The notes: a model not told the origin generated them from the sequence alone. Shown: positions 11,213-23,254, counted from the first letter of the stretch. The stretch: DNA of 64,000 nucleotides from Haberlea rhodopensis (GCA_907163345.1 CAJQUN010000003.1:7916821-7980820), one strand, 5' to 3'. Program-made: numbers and translations.

Positions 11213-11335
11213 TCGCCTCAGCATTCTGTGCGAAGTGCTCGTCCGTGGCTCGCATCGCCTCAAACGATCGCAAGCATCGCCTCAGGCGTTCTCGATCGCC
11301 TCAGGCGTTCTCCAGATCGCCTCAGGCGATCTCGA
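11213..11335. repeat. Internal palindrome array ahead of the extra ORF
   Basis: ATCGCCTCAGGCG units and single half-sites, the same vocabulary as the U3 array. It is followed by GGCTACGGCTTTTGCTC, which echoes AGCTACGGCC...TTTTTGCTC of the LTR. It sits about 230 bp before the extra ORF, the place of a second promoter, but no clear TATA box follows. Confidence 0.75.
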
Positions 11336-11566
11336 TTTTTAAAGTCTGGAGGCTACGGCTTTTGCTCATTTTTTCAGCAACAATTCGTGTTTTTCACCCA
11401 TAATTCGAGATTTCTTCATCATTGTTATAATCGATCATCCTAAGCCTTTCCAAACCATCAATTTCACTTTCCAAACAACAAATCTTCCAATTGGTTTTTT
11501 GCAAACCCTAACCCCTTTTTCATAAAAATCGAAACTTTACCTCAATTCTCTCAAATTTCTTGCAAT

Positions 11567-12940
11567 ATGTCTCGAAGCAACCGAGAAGAAGGAGAATCAA
11601 GCCGGAGGAGACGCTCTAATCGCTCCAATAGGAATTATACGGGTCCTCCACTTGATGGTAAGCCTATTCCGGAAGACTATCTTACTCGCGAATTAATTCC
11701 GGGTTATATCTTTGATTTCGATTTTCTTAGGACTTCCCAGCTCCCAATTCTTGATTGGATTCAATTCCAACAATGGGAAAATTTTTTCAAACCCCCTAGA
11801 AAGAACGATTTTTTGTATCCATCCATGATTCATTCTTTCTATGCCAATCTTGAACTGTTTGAGGGTGATGGTGAGTTAACTATCAAAACCATCGTTTGTA
11901 ATCGCCCAATTGAATTCAATAGCACTGATTTAGGGAATATTCTTCGCATTCCTTCGGAGGGTCCGGCTAAATTTGCTCTAGCTACTTGGCCCAATGATGG
12001 GGTATGTGATCCTGCCCAAGCTTTGTATCTCATATTTGGCGGAACCCCTCAATGTCCAAACCAATCCTTTCTTGTGAATTCCATCCCTACAAACTACCAA
12101 ATCCTTCACAAGATTGTGATCACCTCTATGATCCCTCGGGATGGTGATCGTCTTAGGTTGAAATTCTCTGATGTATACTTGATGTATTACATCATTACAA
12201 TGACCCCCTTCAACCTACCTAGATTCATTGTCCAAATCTTTAGGAACACCGCCCATAATCCTAAAAAGGTTATTCTTCCATTCGGCCGTGTCCTAACAAA
12301 GATTTTTCTTCATTTCAACCTTCCTTTTGATGACAATGAGAAACTTCCTATCAAGTCCAAGGACACCTTCAATCTAAGGTGTTTTTTGTTTAACAAAATA
12401 TCTTGGAATCCTTTCACTTCCTGTTGGGTTAATGATCCGGGGAACCTACTTTCTGCCTTCAATCCTAAAGATCACCCCTCATTACCCATTGATAGGATGA
12501 CTAGTGCCCAAAGGGTTCATTTTCCTTTCTTGATTGAACCAAATCTCGATGAGCCACCCATTCAGCATCAATCTCCATCTACCTTTGATGATATGATGAA
12601 TATTGGGGCGGATATTCCAGCTCCTGATAGTCATCAACCTTCTTCTTCTTTTGAGTTCAATCAAGACGCTTTTGCTTTCTTTACTTCGCAATTCCAAAGC
12701 CTTCGTGAGGATATGAACTCACAATTTCAATCCTTGAGAGTCGATATGAATTCTCAATTCCATTCCCTTCGAGATGATGTTGCGTCTCTTCGAGCTTACC
12801 AAGACTCCTCGAGAGAAGATTTGTCGTATTTACGACATGAAGTGGACGCTCTTCGTTCTCAGTTTTCCAGTACTCACATGGATGAGGATACTACTCACGG
12901 GAATGATGGTGATGGTGATGGTGATGGCGGCTTGGATTGA
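11567..12940 (+). CDS. Extra retroelement ORF with coiled-coil tail
   Basis: The 457-codon intact frame starts at 11567 (ATG) and lies between pol and the 3' LTR on the element strand. The start is basic (RSNREEGESSRRRRSNRSNR). A globular part at about residues 50-300 resembles the 'putative plant transposon protein' type of domain found in plant retroelements, for example the stretch CNRPIEFNSTDLGNILRIP; this is recognition by eye. Residues 365-440 are a coiled coil with three near-repeats of FQSLRxDMNSQ, and the end is an acidic GD-rich tail. No signal peptide or membrane segment is evident, so an envelope role is not supported. Sireviruses often carry an extra ORF here. The molecular function is unknown. 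Absence of stops in a young element suggests it has been kept. Confidence 0.85.
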   Translation: MSRSNREEGESSRRRRSNRSNRNYTGPPLDGKPIPEDYLTRELIPGYIFDFDFLRTSQLPILDWIQFQQWENFFKPPRKNDFLYPSMIHSFYANLELFEGDGELTIKTIVCNRPIEFNSTDLGNILRIPSEGPAKFALATWPNDGVCDPAQALYLIFGGTPQCPNQSFLVNSIPTNYQILHKIVITSMIPRDGDRLRLKFSDVYLMYYIITMTPFNLPRFIVQIFRNTAHNPKKVILPFGRVLTKIFLHFNLPFDDNEKLPIKSKDTFNLRCFLFNKISWNPFTSCWVNDPGNLLSAFNPKDHPSLPIDRMTSAQRVHFPFLIEPNLDEPPIQHQSPSTFDDMMNIGADIPAPDSHQPSSSFEFNQDAFAFFTSQFQSLREDMNSQFQSLRVDMNSQFHSLRDDVASLRAYQDSSREDLSYLRHEVDALRSQFSSTHMDEDTTHGNDGDGDGDGGLD

Positions 12941-13170
12941 GTTGTCTTTGTTTTTTGTGTTTTTTAGATTTTATCCTTTTGTAATTGTTTGTAAGGATTG
13001 TAATTGTTAAATGATGTTGGAATGGATTTATTGTGTATGTTGATGGATTATTAAGTTGTTATTGGATTTTGAGTTGTGTGTATTATTTGAATGCATTTAT
13101 GGTTTATTCATTTTTTAAAGGAAACTATGTCCATTTTTTTTTAAAACTCCTTCACCTTTTTTATTCTCAC

Positions 13171-13423
13171 AAAAAGGGGGAGAATGCATATGTAAACTTG
13201 TTATGTAAACTTGGTGCAAACTTGATTGACGAAATGCTATTTGCAACCTAATTGTTTTTACAACTTGTGGTACATTTTGTAAAGGTGATAAAAATGCACA
13301 TTGGAACATTGTTTATCATTGCATTCATTAAGGGGGAGTTTAAACTCTCTATGCATTGCATTGTTATAAGCCTTATTTTCTTTCAAGTTTACCGGGTTTT
13401 GTGATCATCAAAAAGGGGGAGAT
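13171..13423 (+). promoter_or_regulatory. Repeated polypurine tracts before the 3' LTR
   Basis: AAAAAGGGGGAGA at 13171-13183, AAGGGGGAG at 13329-13337 and AAAAGGGGGAGAT at 13411-13423. The last abuts the 3' LTR and is the expected plus-strand primer. Multiple copies are a Sirevirus trait. Confidence 0.85.
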
Positions 13424-14682
13424 TGTTGCGCCTTAAAACGCTACAACTCTCATTCCTCTATTTTAAATAAAATTATCGTTTTTGTTTTGATGATTACAAA
13501 ACCTATACATTTTGTACTAATGGTTTTTATTGAGTATGCAGCATAAATTATGATCAAAGTTGAAGATTATAATAGTATTGAAATGCCAAAGAAATTGTCT
13601 TTTGGAAGACACGGATCGCCCCAGGCGATGGGTGTCATCGCTCCAGGCGATGGGTGCCAGGCGAGGATCGCCACGCCCATCGACAGAGGCGATGGCTAGG
13701 CGAGCATGCGGGGCAGATCGCCCCAGGCGATGGTGACCATCGCCTGAGGCGATGGCAGCCACAAGGGCTTCGCCCCAGCACATCGACTGAAGCGATGCCG
13801 AGGGTGGCGCGGGCATGCGCGCAGGGGAGTTCGCCCGAGGCGATGGCATGAACGCCTGAGGCGATGGTCTGGATCGCCTGAGGCGATGTGGAGTTCGTTT
13901 GAGGCGATGCAGAATTTGGACATGCTGAAGCTACGGCCTTAATTTTTGCTCTTGATCGCCTGAGGCGATCCACCGATCGCCTGAGGCGATCTGAGAATTT
14001 TTGACCGTTGGAACGCGGCGATAGGCGATCGCCCGAGGCGATGTCCGAGGCGATCGAGGAGTGATTCAAGCCTTACTTGAAGCAACGGCTAGTAGGAGCC
14101 TTGGAGGCCTTCTACACTATAAATATGGGTGTTTTGGATCATTTTGAAGAAAAGAAACAAGAGTATAAACTACAAGAAAGTTGTGTGCAATCAAAATCAT
14201 TCTAGCATTGCAAACTTCATACATTTATATTGTATTGGAGTTTGTAATTTACTTCTTGTGTGTGATCTTTTGATTCTTGTTGTTGGTACACCGTGAAGGT
14301 GTGATTTGATTATTGTAAAGGTCCTCCAACACCGACGCAAGTTGGAAAATTGTATAAGTCGCCAATAAGTGAAGTTGGTGCAAGATTGTGGCTATCCTTG
14401 GAGCCCTTAAGGCCAAGAAGAAGTTGTTCTAGTGGATCCTCGGTTGGACGTTTTCTAGCCGGGAAGAGGAGACGTAGGCGATTCATCGCCGAACTTCTAT
14501 AACAAATTCTTGTCTCATTTTATTGCTTTATTTCCATTAAGCATTTATTTATTTTGTTCTTTCTATTTATCGATTGACTAAAGGCTTCCGCAAGCGCAAA
14601 ATTATTTTATTTTTACAAACTCATTTTAAAAGGCTAAAGTAGCCAAGGAACCTCATTCACCCCCCCCTCTTAGGTTCCAACA
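13424..14682 (+). repeat. 3' LTR of the Sirevirus-like element
   Basis: 1259 bp, near-identical to 5021-6278. I find three substitutions (two in the palindrome array, one just downstream) and one extra C in the terminal C run. The palindrome array is at about 13612-14058. Confidence 0.97.
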
Positions 14683-14687
14683 AAAAG

Positions 14688-14920
14688 TTTCGCCTCTGAG
14701 TTAGGAACACGGTGGTATGTCGGTATCGTCGAGAGGTGGTCGGACGGCGGCGAACGGAGCGGATAAGTACACGGTGGTCGGTGAATCGTGCGAAGTGTGT
14801 GTTTTTGCACCTTTTAGTAGGTGTCCGCGATATGTGTATTTTTGCATGTGTTTACTGTGTGTTTTACGTCCTACACCGATATATATTAATTCCCAACCAA
14901 TTATGAACATCGGGATGTCA
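14688..14920 (-). mobile_element. Right part of the LTR interrupted by the copia element
   Basis: Continuation of the LTR from 3235-5020 after one copy of the AAAAG target duplication. It ends ATCGGGATGTCA, similar in kind to the right edges of the LTRs at 35408, 43889 and 54966. The exact right border is uncertain. Confidence 0.45.
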
Positions 14921-15049
14921 CCGGTGTACTGGTGCATGTACATTGCATGTACAGTTCACGCCTGACTTCGTGTCACTAATGTCATGACATATCACCATTT
15001 CATTATCACTAATCACCAATCCCTAGTCTGTTATAACAGTGTATTTTAA

Positions 15050-15240
15050 TGCACCTCGCTTGTCATGGCAGCGGCACTAATACCCCTCGCTTCGACATAT
15101 TAGCGGCATTGAATAACCTCGCTCAAATGCGACATGCGTCAATACCCTCACTTCAAAATTTGACGGTAAATATTCTTTCCTCGCTACAATATGACAGCGA
15201 CAAGTATTCTATCATCGCTTCAAGTGACAGCGGCAAAGCA
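15050..15240. repeat. CCTCGCT...AGCGGC tandem array
   Basis: About five imperfect units of 35-40 bp, each pairing a CTCGCT or TCGCTTC word with a downstream AGCGGC-like word. Arrays of the same vocabulary occur at 33826-33920, 40570-41090 and 53525-53700. Confidence 0.75.
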
Positions 15241-15424
15241 TTAAAATCATCACTCAAATATAACCACGACTCATGGGATGTGCACCAGTATTCAACATAC
15301 ACATATGCAATTATAATGCATAATTCAACATGTATTTGCATCCACAATGCACAATTCGATATATACATGCATCCACAATGCATATTCCAATAAGTATATA
15401 AATACATGTTACAGTTGGGTGCCT

Positions 15425-15442
15425 GTACGTCTCTCTACGTAC
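15425..15442 (-). promoter_or_regulatory. Inverted repeat GTACGT-N6-ACGTAC (donor-like)
   Basis: Perfect 6-bp arms with a CTCTCT spacer. On the minus strand it reads AAAG|GTACGTAGAG, a good plant splice-donor match. Equivalent sites are at 34070-34084, 38738-38754 and 53981-53997. Confidence 0.6.
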
Positions 15443-15598
15443 CTTTCCAAAATGTAGGATTTGGTAGGACTTTACTTCCTTTGTTGTGTCGCCACCTGGG
15501 ATGGTTCTACACATTCATACAAACCAATATTAGAAGTCAATAATAGTCCGATGCCAAAAATTCCACAAAATAATCAGAAACGCATAATTTGGCTTTTC

Positions 15599-15786
15599 GA
15601 GATCGATCGCCAATAGGCCCCAATCGATCGCGAGATGCTACTGCCTCGACGCCCAAATTTACCATTCCGCGAACGATCGCTGAAAACATGCCGATCGATC
15701 GCATAAACTCGCGATCGATCGCGGAAAGTCTCTGCCGCGCACCCTGGTGCTCGCGATCGATCGGGAGAATGCCCCGATCGATCGCG
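15599..15786. repeat. CGATCGATCG palindrome array
   Basis: About seven copies of (G)CGATCGATCG(C), one degenerate, with irregular 15-45 bp spacing. It lies in the inferred first intron of the LTR. Confidence 0.9.
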
Positions 15787-16551
15787 AAAGCCTGTACACG
15801 CGATTTTTATCCACTATTCACCTTTCTTCTTCCCCAATCCAATTCCTTCAAAACTCTCCCAACCAATAACAACAAAACTTCAAAAACCAATAATAAAACA
15901 CCAACAATCAACAAAACCAACATATATCTTACCAAAAAAAAACCATAACCCAACCAACTACAACATATATCCAAACAAACACGTTTTAAATCCTTAAATC
16001 ACAAACCCAAAACAACACCAAACACTTTCATATATTAAAATGGAGGATCCCTTACCACTTTGCTCCAAATGCTAGCAAGAAAACAAGTTTAGCAAAGTTT
16101 TCCTCCTCTTCCTTTGGCCAAAACGTGAGTGGTGGGTTTGGGGAAGGGTTTGGGGAAAGTTGTAGACAATTGAGGGGTTTGAGAGAAATGAGAGAAGTGT
16201 TGGGGAGTTGGGGTATTAGGGGGGTTTAATTAAAATTATGCCCCGGTATTTAGCATGATGTATAAAATATCCCAACATGATATTTTAAAAGTATTTACCA
16301 AAAATACGATACAACTCAATTAAACATGCTTTACCAACATCATTAACCCCCCCACCACATTAAACCATGCCATAACTCAATTTCCCAACATGCATCACGT
16401 GCACCCAAAATACATTACCAGGTCACGCCCACCATGTGACTAAGCATTTCACCATAATAATTAATTCAACACTAAATTAATTAACACCATAAATATCACA
16501 TAAACATAATTAGTACTCAAATGCATATAATTATTTCGGGGATATCACAAT

Positions 16552-16995
16552 TGAATAACTCATATAGAACATATATCATATACTAAGCACATAGGATCGA
16601 TCCATAAAACATAATGACATAGATGTGGCTCCTATATATTCAAGAGGTGGCTCATGTACGCACAATACTTTGCTCTTAAGGTTCAAGAGGTGGCTTATAT
16701 GTATGTGACACTTTGCCCTGCAGGTTCAAGAGGTGGCCCACCGTCATGTAGCACTTTGCTCCGCCTATTCAAGATGTGGCTCCTACATACGTAGTACTTT
16801 ACTCCGCATAGCACTTATTTCCCGGTATTTCGAATTTTCATAACATCATAGCTTAAAATTGTTGACACAATCAATTGTTCAACACATAAAATGATTTTCA
16901 AAACAAGTCAACGCCTGTGAACGGATTTTGGGTTGCGAACCACATGAATCTTCTTCTCCTCGTTTGTTGGAGTTTTTTGAAAATTAGGGCACTAC
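16552..16995 (-). mobile_element. LTR-like remnant carrying a minisatellite
   Basis: It ends AAATTAGGGCACTACA at 16995, a plausible LTR edge. It contains four units of about 43 bp (TTCAAGAGGTGGCT...GCACTTTGCTC) at 16622-16812. The same units appear reversed at 63231-63552. No coding sequence. Confidence 0.45.
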
Positions 16996-18406
16996 AAATC
17001 AATACAAGGAAAGATATGTTTGCGACAAATACAATCATTGGATCAAGCTAAAATTTGTTCATCGCATTCACAAAAGAGTTATCTAATTTGTGAACCGTGA
17101 AGATCGGGTTTATTGGTCGTTTGGATCGGTTTCTGGAGGACGAACAAAATCTGTTGTTTTCTCGCGTAGAATCTGTACAATCTGCTTTCGAAGGCAATTG
17201 ATAGAAATCTAACTGTCAGACTCGGATCAAATTTGGACAAAATGTTTAGAACATCTAAGGGTATATTTTGAATGGTTTAGATCGGATTTAGATGTCTTTG
17301 TGTGTGTGAAGTATTTTGAAACTTGTGGCCGAAATGGAGAGCAAGTTTTCAAAAATCTTGCTTACTGGATGGATGTTTTTGTAACCTAGGCTTCTTATTT
17401 ATAAGATATGATCTTGCGATATTATGTTTCCATGAATTTTTGCTTCAATCGTATCCCCACAGATTGGTTATTTGTTTCCTTCTCATCCCAAATGTTGCAG
17501 GATTTTGATTTCTTTTAGTGGAGGATTTACGGACGAGTCTTCATACAAATGATTCACATTCTCTTCTCTCCACCCACACAAGGCGCAAGACATATCATCT
17601 TCTTTATTAATACTTGCCTAATTGTCAAGTCGTAGGTAGTCTATTTTTGATAATTTTCGAAGCAAGATGAATTTTGCGGGGAGTCTTATTCATATCATTT
17701 AAAAAATTGAAATGGTTACCATTACATAATTACACGAAAGTGAAAAACCCAAGGTGGTTTAAAAAATATAAACTAAGGCGTTCGTTGTAGAGTACACTGC
17801 TTTAAGTGAACAAAAAAATGTTTAAATTAATTAATATAGCATCGTCTAGAAGCTTAATGACAAACCCTAGTTGGCCTAAAAACCAAGAAAAAAGGTACAC
17901 AAATTGTGAATTAAATACACTAAATGAGCTCAATTGGTTTGATGTCGACTTGATTTATTGATTTTGACACCAATCTATCTCCAATGGTGAGAAAGATATA
18001 ATTTCTGAAATAAAAATATTAAATTTAATAATCGCATATATAATTTGTTGATTTGGGAGGAGAATTATAATAAGATGACTAGTGGGACACCAATTTGACA
18101 AATTTTGCAAAAAAAAATTCATTGTTTGATCATTGTTGATATGACACAATATTAGCATCGATCTAATTTTGAATCCAATGTCAATTTTAAAAATATTAAG
18201 ATCAATTTTAACATGAGATACTGATACTAATTTTTCTTCAATCGATCCAACACGTCTACTTTCTTTAACGTCACGTACTAGAACTGATAGAATAAAGAAA
18301 GGGTTTTTTTTATAAAAAAAATTCGATATAATATTGATTAATATATAATTAGTAATATTTTTTTAACAGAAAAATGTGATATATTAGAATATCAAATATT
18401 ACAAGC
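16996..18406. other. Intergenic, no recognised gene
   Basis: AT-rich, with only frames under 70 codons and no recognisable protein or RNA. Confidence 0.5.
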
Positions 18407-18413
18407 AGATACT

Positions 18414-19030
18414 AGACCCGATCAAAGATTATCATCGACCCTGAATCAGGTCAACGGTTCCAAGGGTCGGATCAGTAACCGGCTCGTCTATTGAAGGGTC
18501 GATTAAGGGTCATAGCTTTGCTAACCCGTGAACCGTCTGTTAACCGGTGGTTCAAGGGTTTATTTTAAATTTTTTTTACATTTTTAAATTTAAAATATAT
18601 ATTATGGTATAAATTTGAACTCACGACCTCCAACTTGATTAATTAGCTCCAATCACTAAGCTATAAGAGGCTTGTTAATCTAAATATAGTGTTACAATTT
18701 ATATATATTAATCAAACAAATATATCTTACACATTTTATTTATATGAGCTTGAATTTATTTCACGTTATTTTATGTTTAATCCATGGGATGAAGACATTC
18801 AAACACTTTTTACACTTTATTTCAAATTTTAATAATATTTTTAATTTTTTTTTAAAAATAAAGGTCAAACTGTAATCATAACCGTTGGTTAACCGGAACA
18901 GTAACCGACGGTTCATGAACGTTAACCAAAATCGTTAAGGAAGGTTAATGTTAAGGGTCGATATTTTTTGAACCGTCGAACCGACGGTTCTGAACCATCT
19001 AACCGGCGGTTCTGAACACTGGTCGGGTCT
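18414..19030. mobile_element. Non-autonomous hAT-like DNA element (617 bp)
   Basis: Inverted ends AGACCCGATCA (left) and TGGTCGGGTCT (right, the reverse complement with one mismatch). Many GGTTAACCG and ACCGTCGG-type subterminal repeats face inward from both ends. Flanks AGATACT and AGATACA match at six of seven positions, as a decayed target duplication would. The interior lacks a transposase. The hAT class is inferred from the style of the repeats; hAT duplications are normally 8 bp. Confidence 0.6.
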
Positions 19031-19037
19031 AGATACA

Positions 19038-20144
19038 ACGACCATCATGGCCAAATATAAAGAGACACATCAACTAAGCAAACGACATGGTTTCACTGTA
19101 CACGTGCCAGAACTGGACCAAGAAATGACATAGACTGCCATAGCTAAATCAGGTCCCATCAAATGAGGAGTCCCAGAGTGAAGTCGAAGAAGGGGGCTGC
19201 CTTCCAAAGACCGAAGGAAACAAGTTAGAATGCCAAGAGAGGAAAACTATTAGTGATAAACAAATGAGCAATCTCTAACATCCAAATCCCAAATTGAAAT
19301 CCATCGACCAAAGATCACTGGTTGGCACAAGAAACCTAAACGTCCAATAGTCAACACCAATCTAAGTCTCATCCGAATAACAAAGCCAGTCAACCATGAC
19401 CAAACAGATAAAAAGGTAACACCATAATATCTACCAAATCACATATGAAATATAGAACCATGCATATTTTGAATATAAATAAAATTTCATCCAAATCATC
19501 TAATTAGCCATGTAAAAAATTTAATGTATGAAAAAAATGACATCTACATAAATTTTAGTATAGCATTTTATTTGTTAAGAAAGAAAGACTGATATCTTTT
19601 AAGATTTGAGTCGTTATCTTTGTATCTAGACTCTTTCTTCAATATTTGTGTAATATATATTTTTGTACTAAAATTAGGTATAGAATGTCTATTCATTTTA
19701 CTAAAGAAATATATATAAATATTTAATTTTAAAGATAGATAGTTCGTATTTCGATTACAATACTCGGTGGTTAATATAAGTTGATCATGTTGAAATTCTC
19801 TTGTCGGGCCCAAATATTTAATTAATCATGTGGAGATTTATTAGCGGACCCTTTGATGAAAATCTTTCAGATTTGCGGTTTACCTTCTTCTTGGGGCCAA
19901 CTCTAATATAATCCACAAGCTACATATTATACACTTTCACCTCGTAAATTAAAGGCCCTAGGCTATTCATTTTCAATGCTACATTTGTTTCATATAAATA
20001 TTAAAACATTGGGCAAAATTCGGGCCGATATATCATACCAAAACTTTATTCATCTTAGTCCCGGAAAACAACTTGCAATCATTTAATTCCACTTTATGTT
20101 GAAATGACAAAAGTGTCATTAATAAGAAAAGGCGGCAATCTCAG
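19038..20144. other. Intergenic, no recognised gene
   Basis: No long frame and no RNA gene. Only AT-rich spacer is visible. Confidence 0.5.
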
Positions 20145-20460
20145 AAATTTTCAATCTCATCCTTTCAGCACTTTGTTCGAGCTCCTCATTTCACCAGTGC
20201 GATTCAAATCTCCTCGTAAATATCTCCCGCCAGTTACGGTTTCTTACGGTTGGTTTTCTCTTCATCTCTTCAATTTTCTATTCCATCACTTTGTTTCAGA
20301 TTTTTTTTCAAATCTGGTAAGTGTGTGTATGTGTGTATATATATAATGTTTGTTGCCTTTTTGAGGTTTTTTAGTTATGATTCATTGGTGTACTTGCTTC
20401 TTTGCTATATTTTCGTACACCAATTACTTTTTCTCTGGGTCATCATCTTCGTTTCAGTAT
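20145..20460 (+). repeat. Dispersed repeat, copy B (related to 1156-1490)
   Basis: The CT-rich leader, TTACGGTTTCTTACGG, a TGTG run and TTTTTTAGTTATGATTCATTG occur in the same order as in copy A. It lacks the CCGG-rich block upstream. Confidence 0.6.
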
Positions 20461-23247
20461 CTTGCTGTCAGGCTATAAATTTTGAAAATGAGGAAACAAG
20501 CATGGATACCAACAGACTTTCGTTGTCTATAATTTAGCATCGATATTCAAATTCATAATTTACAAACACACACACGATGGAATGTGCAGAATAGATCCGG
20601 AAATTATATGTACAGAGTAGTCCGACATCTTCTTCGATTCAAAAAGATTCCAAATGCTACGAACAATTTAGATGCTTCGATTCAAATATATTTCATGTGC
20701 AGAACATTTTAGCAAATAATTTTTAGGTCGGGCGACGAGATGATGAAGAAAATAATGATCTGAGAATCGCCGGAAAATTTTAGCAGAAAATTTAAGGTGT
20801 GAGGCGACGAGATGAGGAAGAAAATAAAGATCTGAAATTAGGTTTATGGTGTTTTCAACTGAAGGGTATTTTGGTAACTCTTTTCAAACCAACAGTTAAA
20901 AAATGGACTTATGTGAATATAATTTTCTCTTAAGTGTATTTTTTGGTAAGAAGTTTTTTTTCAGATTTATTTGTAATAAGTTTATGTAAACAACACCTAC
21001 TTGTAATTCCCCCTCAAACATTTAATAAATTATTTGGATTCTCTTGCTGTGTGACTTGATGATGATGATGATGATGATGATACTGTAGCCCTTATATTAC
21101 AGCCTCATGCCATTCATAATATGAACTTAATTTTTTTTATGGGCAAATAATAATATTAGAAGGAGCATTAAAAGTGCTCAAAAGTTACGAGATTTTGATA
21201 TAGTTCGGCCATACAAGGCTACATCTCAATCAATTCATTAAGTAAATTAATGGAAACCGAAACCAAGCATTCACATTATATGATCCAATGTCTATTTTTT
21301 AAGCCACAAACCAAGACCATTGTCTAATTTTTATTCTGTCAACTATGTTATACAGTTCGATGATACTATCTACATTTGAACATATGTCCTAATGTCACCT
21401 ACCAATAACACTAGAGGAGATCTTCAAATTTCCTTCATAAAGATCTGAGGCAACCCCCCCATGGGTAACATATATTTCAACCCCTACACAAACAAACAAA
21501 TGAAATGACATTTTCTTTGTATTATGTGACCAATTATTTATTTATTATTTTTCTTTATTAAGAGTCGACGTTTGATTAAAATGAGGCCCATTATAGATTA
21601 ATGACTTGTTAATCCTACCCTAATAGCCAGTTGTTTCCTATGAATGTTAAAAAAATATTCAACCCAGAAGTGATGTTTAAAAGTTACCAAAGCTCATATA
21701 AACTGCTCGCTTCCAAAAACTTTTTTCTAATCAATTTAAGCTTCTTCTTTTTTCTTTTTTCTTTTTTCTTTTTTAAAAATGTCTTCATCAATATAGGACA
21801 ATGATTATGGTTCAATGAATCTCTGTTGAAAGACTCTATCAAATAACAAAACCTAAGATATATTTTAACAAGTAATTAGTTATGTTTAAGAAACATATGC
21901 ACCACTTTTGATATTAATTAGTTAACAGAATTACTTGAATCATTTTATCAAATTTAAGGTTATATTTATATGGGCGGATTTAATTTGTGTGGATGGGACA
22001 ATTTCATTTTGTATGATACTAGACTCTACTAAAGAAGTATCTGATAATACTGTTTGGTAACTAGTAATTATTTTGCCTAGCCTGTTTTTTTTTTTTTACA
22101 CTATTTTGACTTTTCAGCGACGATTTATTAGATCTGTTTCACTGTTGGGGCCTCGCTTAGTCATGATTATTGGACATTTAGGTTTCGTGTGACATCCAAT
22201 GTTGTTCGTTGGTCGATGGTTTCCAGATTAGGAGTTGGATACTAGAGATTGCTCGTTTGTTTGTCTTTATCAGCTTTTGTCTCTCATGTATCCGTATTTT
22301 GTTCCTTCATGGTCCCTTATTCAACCTCCTCATGCGACTCATGGTTTGAAAGGACCTGATTTAACTCTGACGGTTATTACACTCTACTGGTCAAGTTCTA
22401 GCGCTTCTGATGTGAATCATTTAATTTTAATCATCTTTATTATTATCTAAGATTGATAGATATATGTGTTGTACTTACGGTTATTTTAGTATAACTTCAG
22501 TTTTTTGTTTTAAAAAAAAATACTAATTACAAATAATAATAATTATAGTCTAAAACAAATAATTTTTTTAGTTTTGAGTTATTCTTCAAAAATTCAAACA
22601 TGTAAAAAAAAGTGGTATCCAACTCAATTTATGTAATTGATTTGACACATTTCATGCTCTGATCATACATACATTTCGTTTCAGAGCGTCAGAGACAAAG
22701 GAGCAGTGAAGATTTAAGAAGGTGAAAAAAGAAATATATCAAAGAGTTGAAATTAAATGAGGGGTTGCTTGTGGTATATCTAAATTGGATTTTAGAAAGG
22801 GACCTAGTGTACCACAATATTGGGACTCGTTGACAATTTACCACCTCTAGTAGTAATTTTACCTCCAATAATTTATAAATAAATAATTTACATTCATATA
22901 TTTTAAAAATAGACAATATATATTTTTGTAATTTTCAAAATATACAATTTACCCTCCTATGATTTGTAAAACATAGCACATTACCTGTTATATAGAGATA
23001 TATTTTATACACATTCACAAATTATATATTGATAAATTGTCTAATTTTAAAATATACGAGGATAAAATGTATATTTTGAAAACCAATTGGATTCGTTGCT
23101 AAAAAAAACCAAATAGTTGGGTCTACTAATAATTGACCTCCTCTCTTGTTTCGAGTGATGTACCAGTCATGAAGAAATGATATAAAAAAACAAAGGTCTC
23201 TCTTATTATTTATTCACGACTTTGCATATCACTGGACACTTTGTGTG
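20461..23247. other. Intergenic upstream of the DREB-type gene
   Basis: No supported gene. A short direct repeat (GGCGACGAGATGATGAAG / GGCGACGAGATGAGGAAG) lies at about 20725-20835, and a (GAT)n microsatellite at 21058-21080. The segment 22790-23110 has repeated AATTTACC phrases typical of decayed non-coding repeats. Confidence 0.5.
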
Positions 23248-23254
23248 TATATAT
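23248..23254 (+). promoter_or_regulatory. Candidate TATA box of the DREB-type gene
   Basis: TATATAT lies 184 bp before the start codon, giving a 5' leader of roughly 150 nt. Another TATA-like word, TATATAAAA at about 23398, is only some 30 bp from the ATG and would leave no leader, so I prefer the upstream one. Confidence 0.4.

Larger units (their letters stand above)
5021..14682 (+). mobile_element. Young Sirevirus-like Ty1/copia retrotransposon
   Basis: A full-length element flanked by the 5-bp duplication AAAAG (5016-5020 and 14683-14687). The order is 5' LTR, PBS, gag, pol (protease, integrase, RT, RNase H), extra ORF, polypurine tracts, 3' LTR. The integrase-before-RT order defines Ty1/copia. 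Long LTRs of about 1.26 kb, a large gag with two zinc knuckles, an extra ORF behind pol, palindromes in the LTR and repeated polypurine tracts are features described for Sireviruses. The LTRs differ by three substitutions and one C-run length change (7 versus 8), so the insertion is recent. The gag-to-pol frame is broken by one shift near 7832-7860. Confidence 0.95.
14921..16551 (-). mobile_element. Truncated gypsy-type LTR with spliced-leader-like modules
   Basis: The right edge is TTTCGGGGATATCACA at 16551. Reading leftward (transcription sense) it has a donor-like GTAAGGG at 16055-16049, a CGATCGATCG array, a CTAATAT...CCCAG block ending at 15496, a 53-nt block, GTACGT at 15442-15437 inside an inverted repeat, and the CGCT/AGCGG array. 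It matches the order in the LTR at 52985-54966 but lacks that LTR's left third. The left border is not resolved. Confidence 0.65.

Noticed and set aside
3235..16551. A single 3.65-kb LTR interrupted by the copia element
   Set aside because: Related LTRs here are about 2.0-2.35 kb. An internal edge near 14920 and repeat of the module order favour two adjacent LTR pieces, although neither has a matching target duplication.
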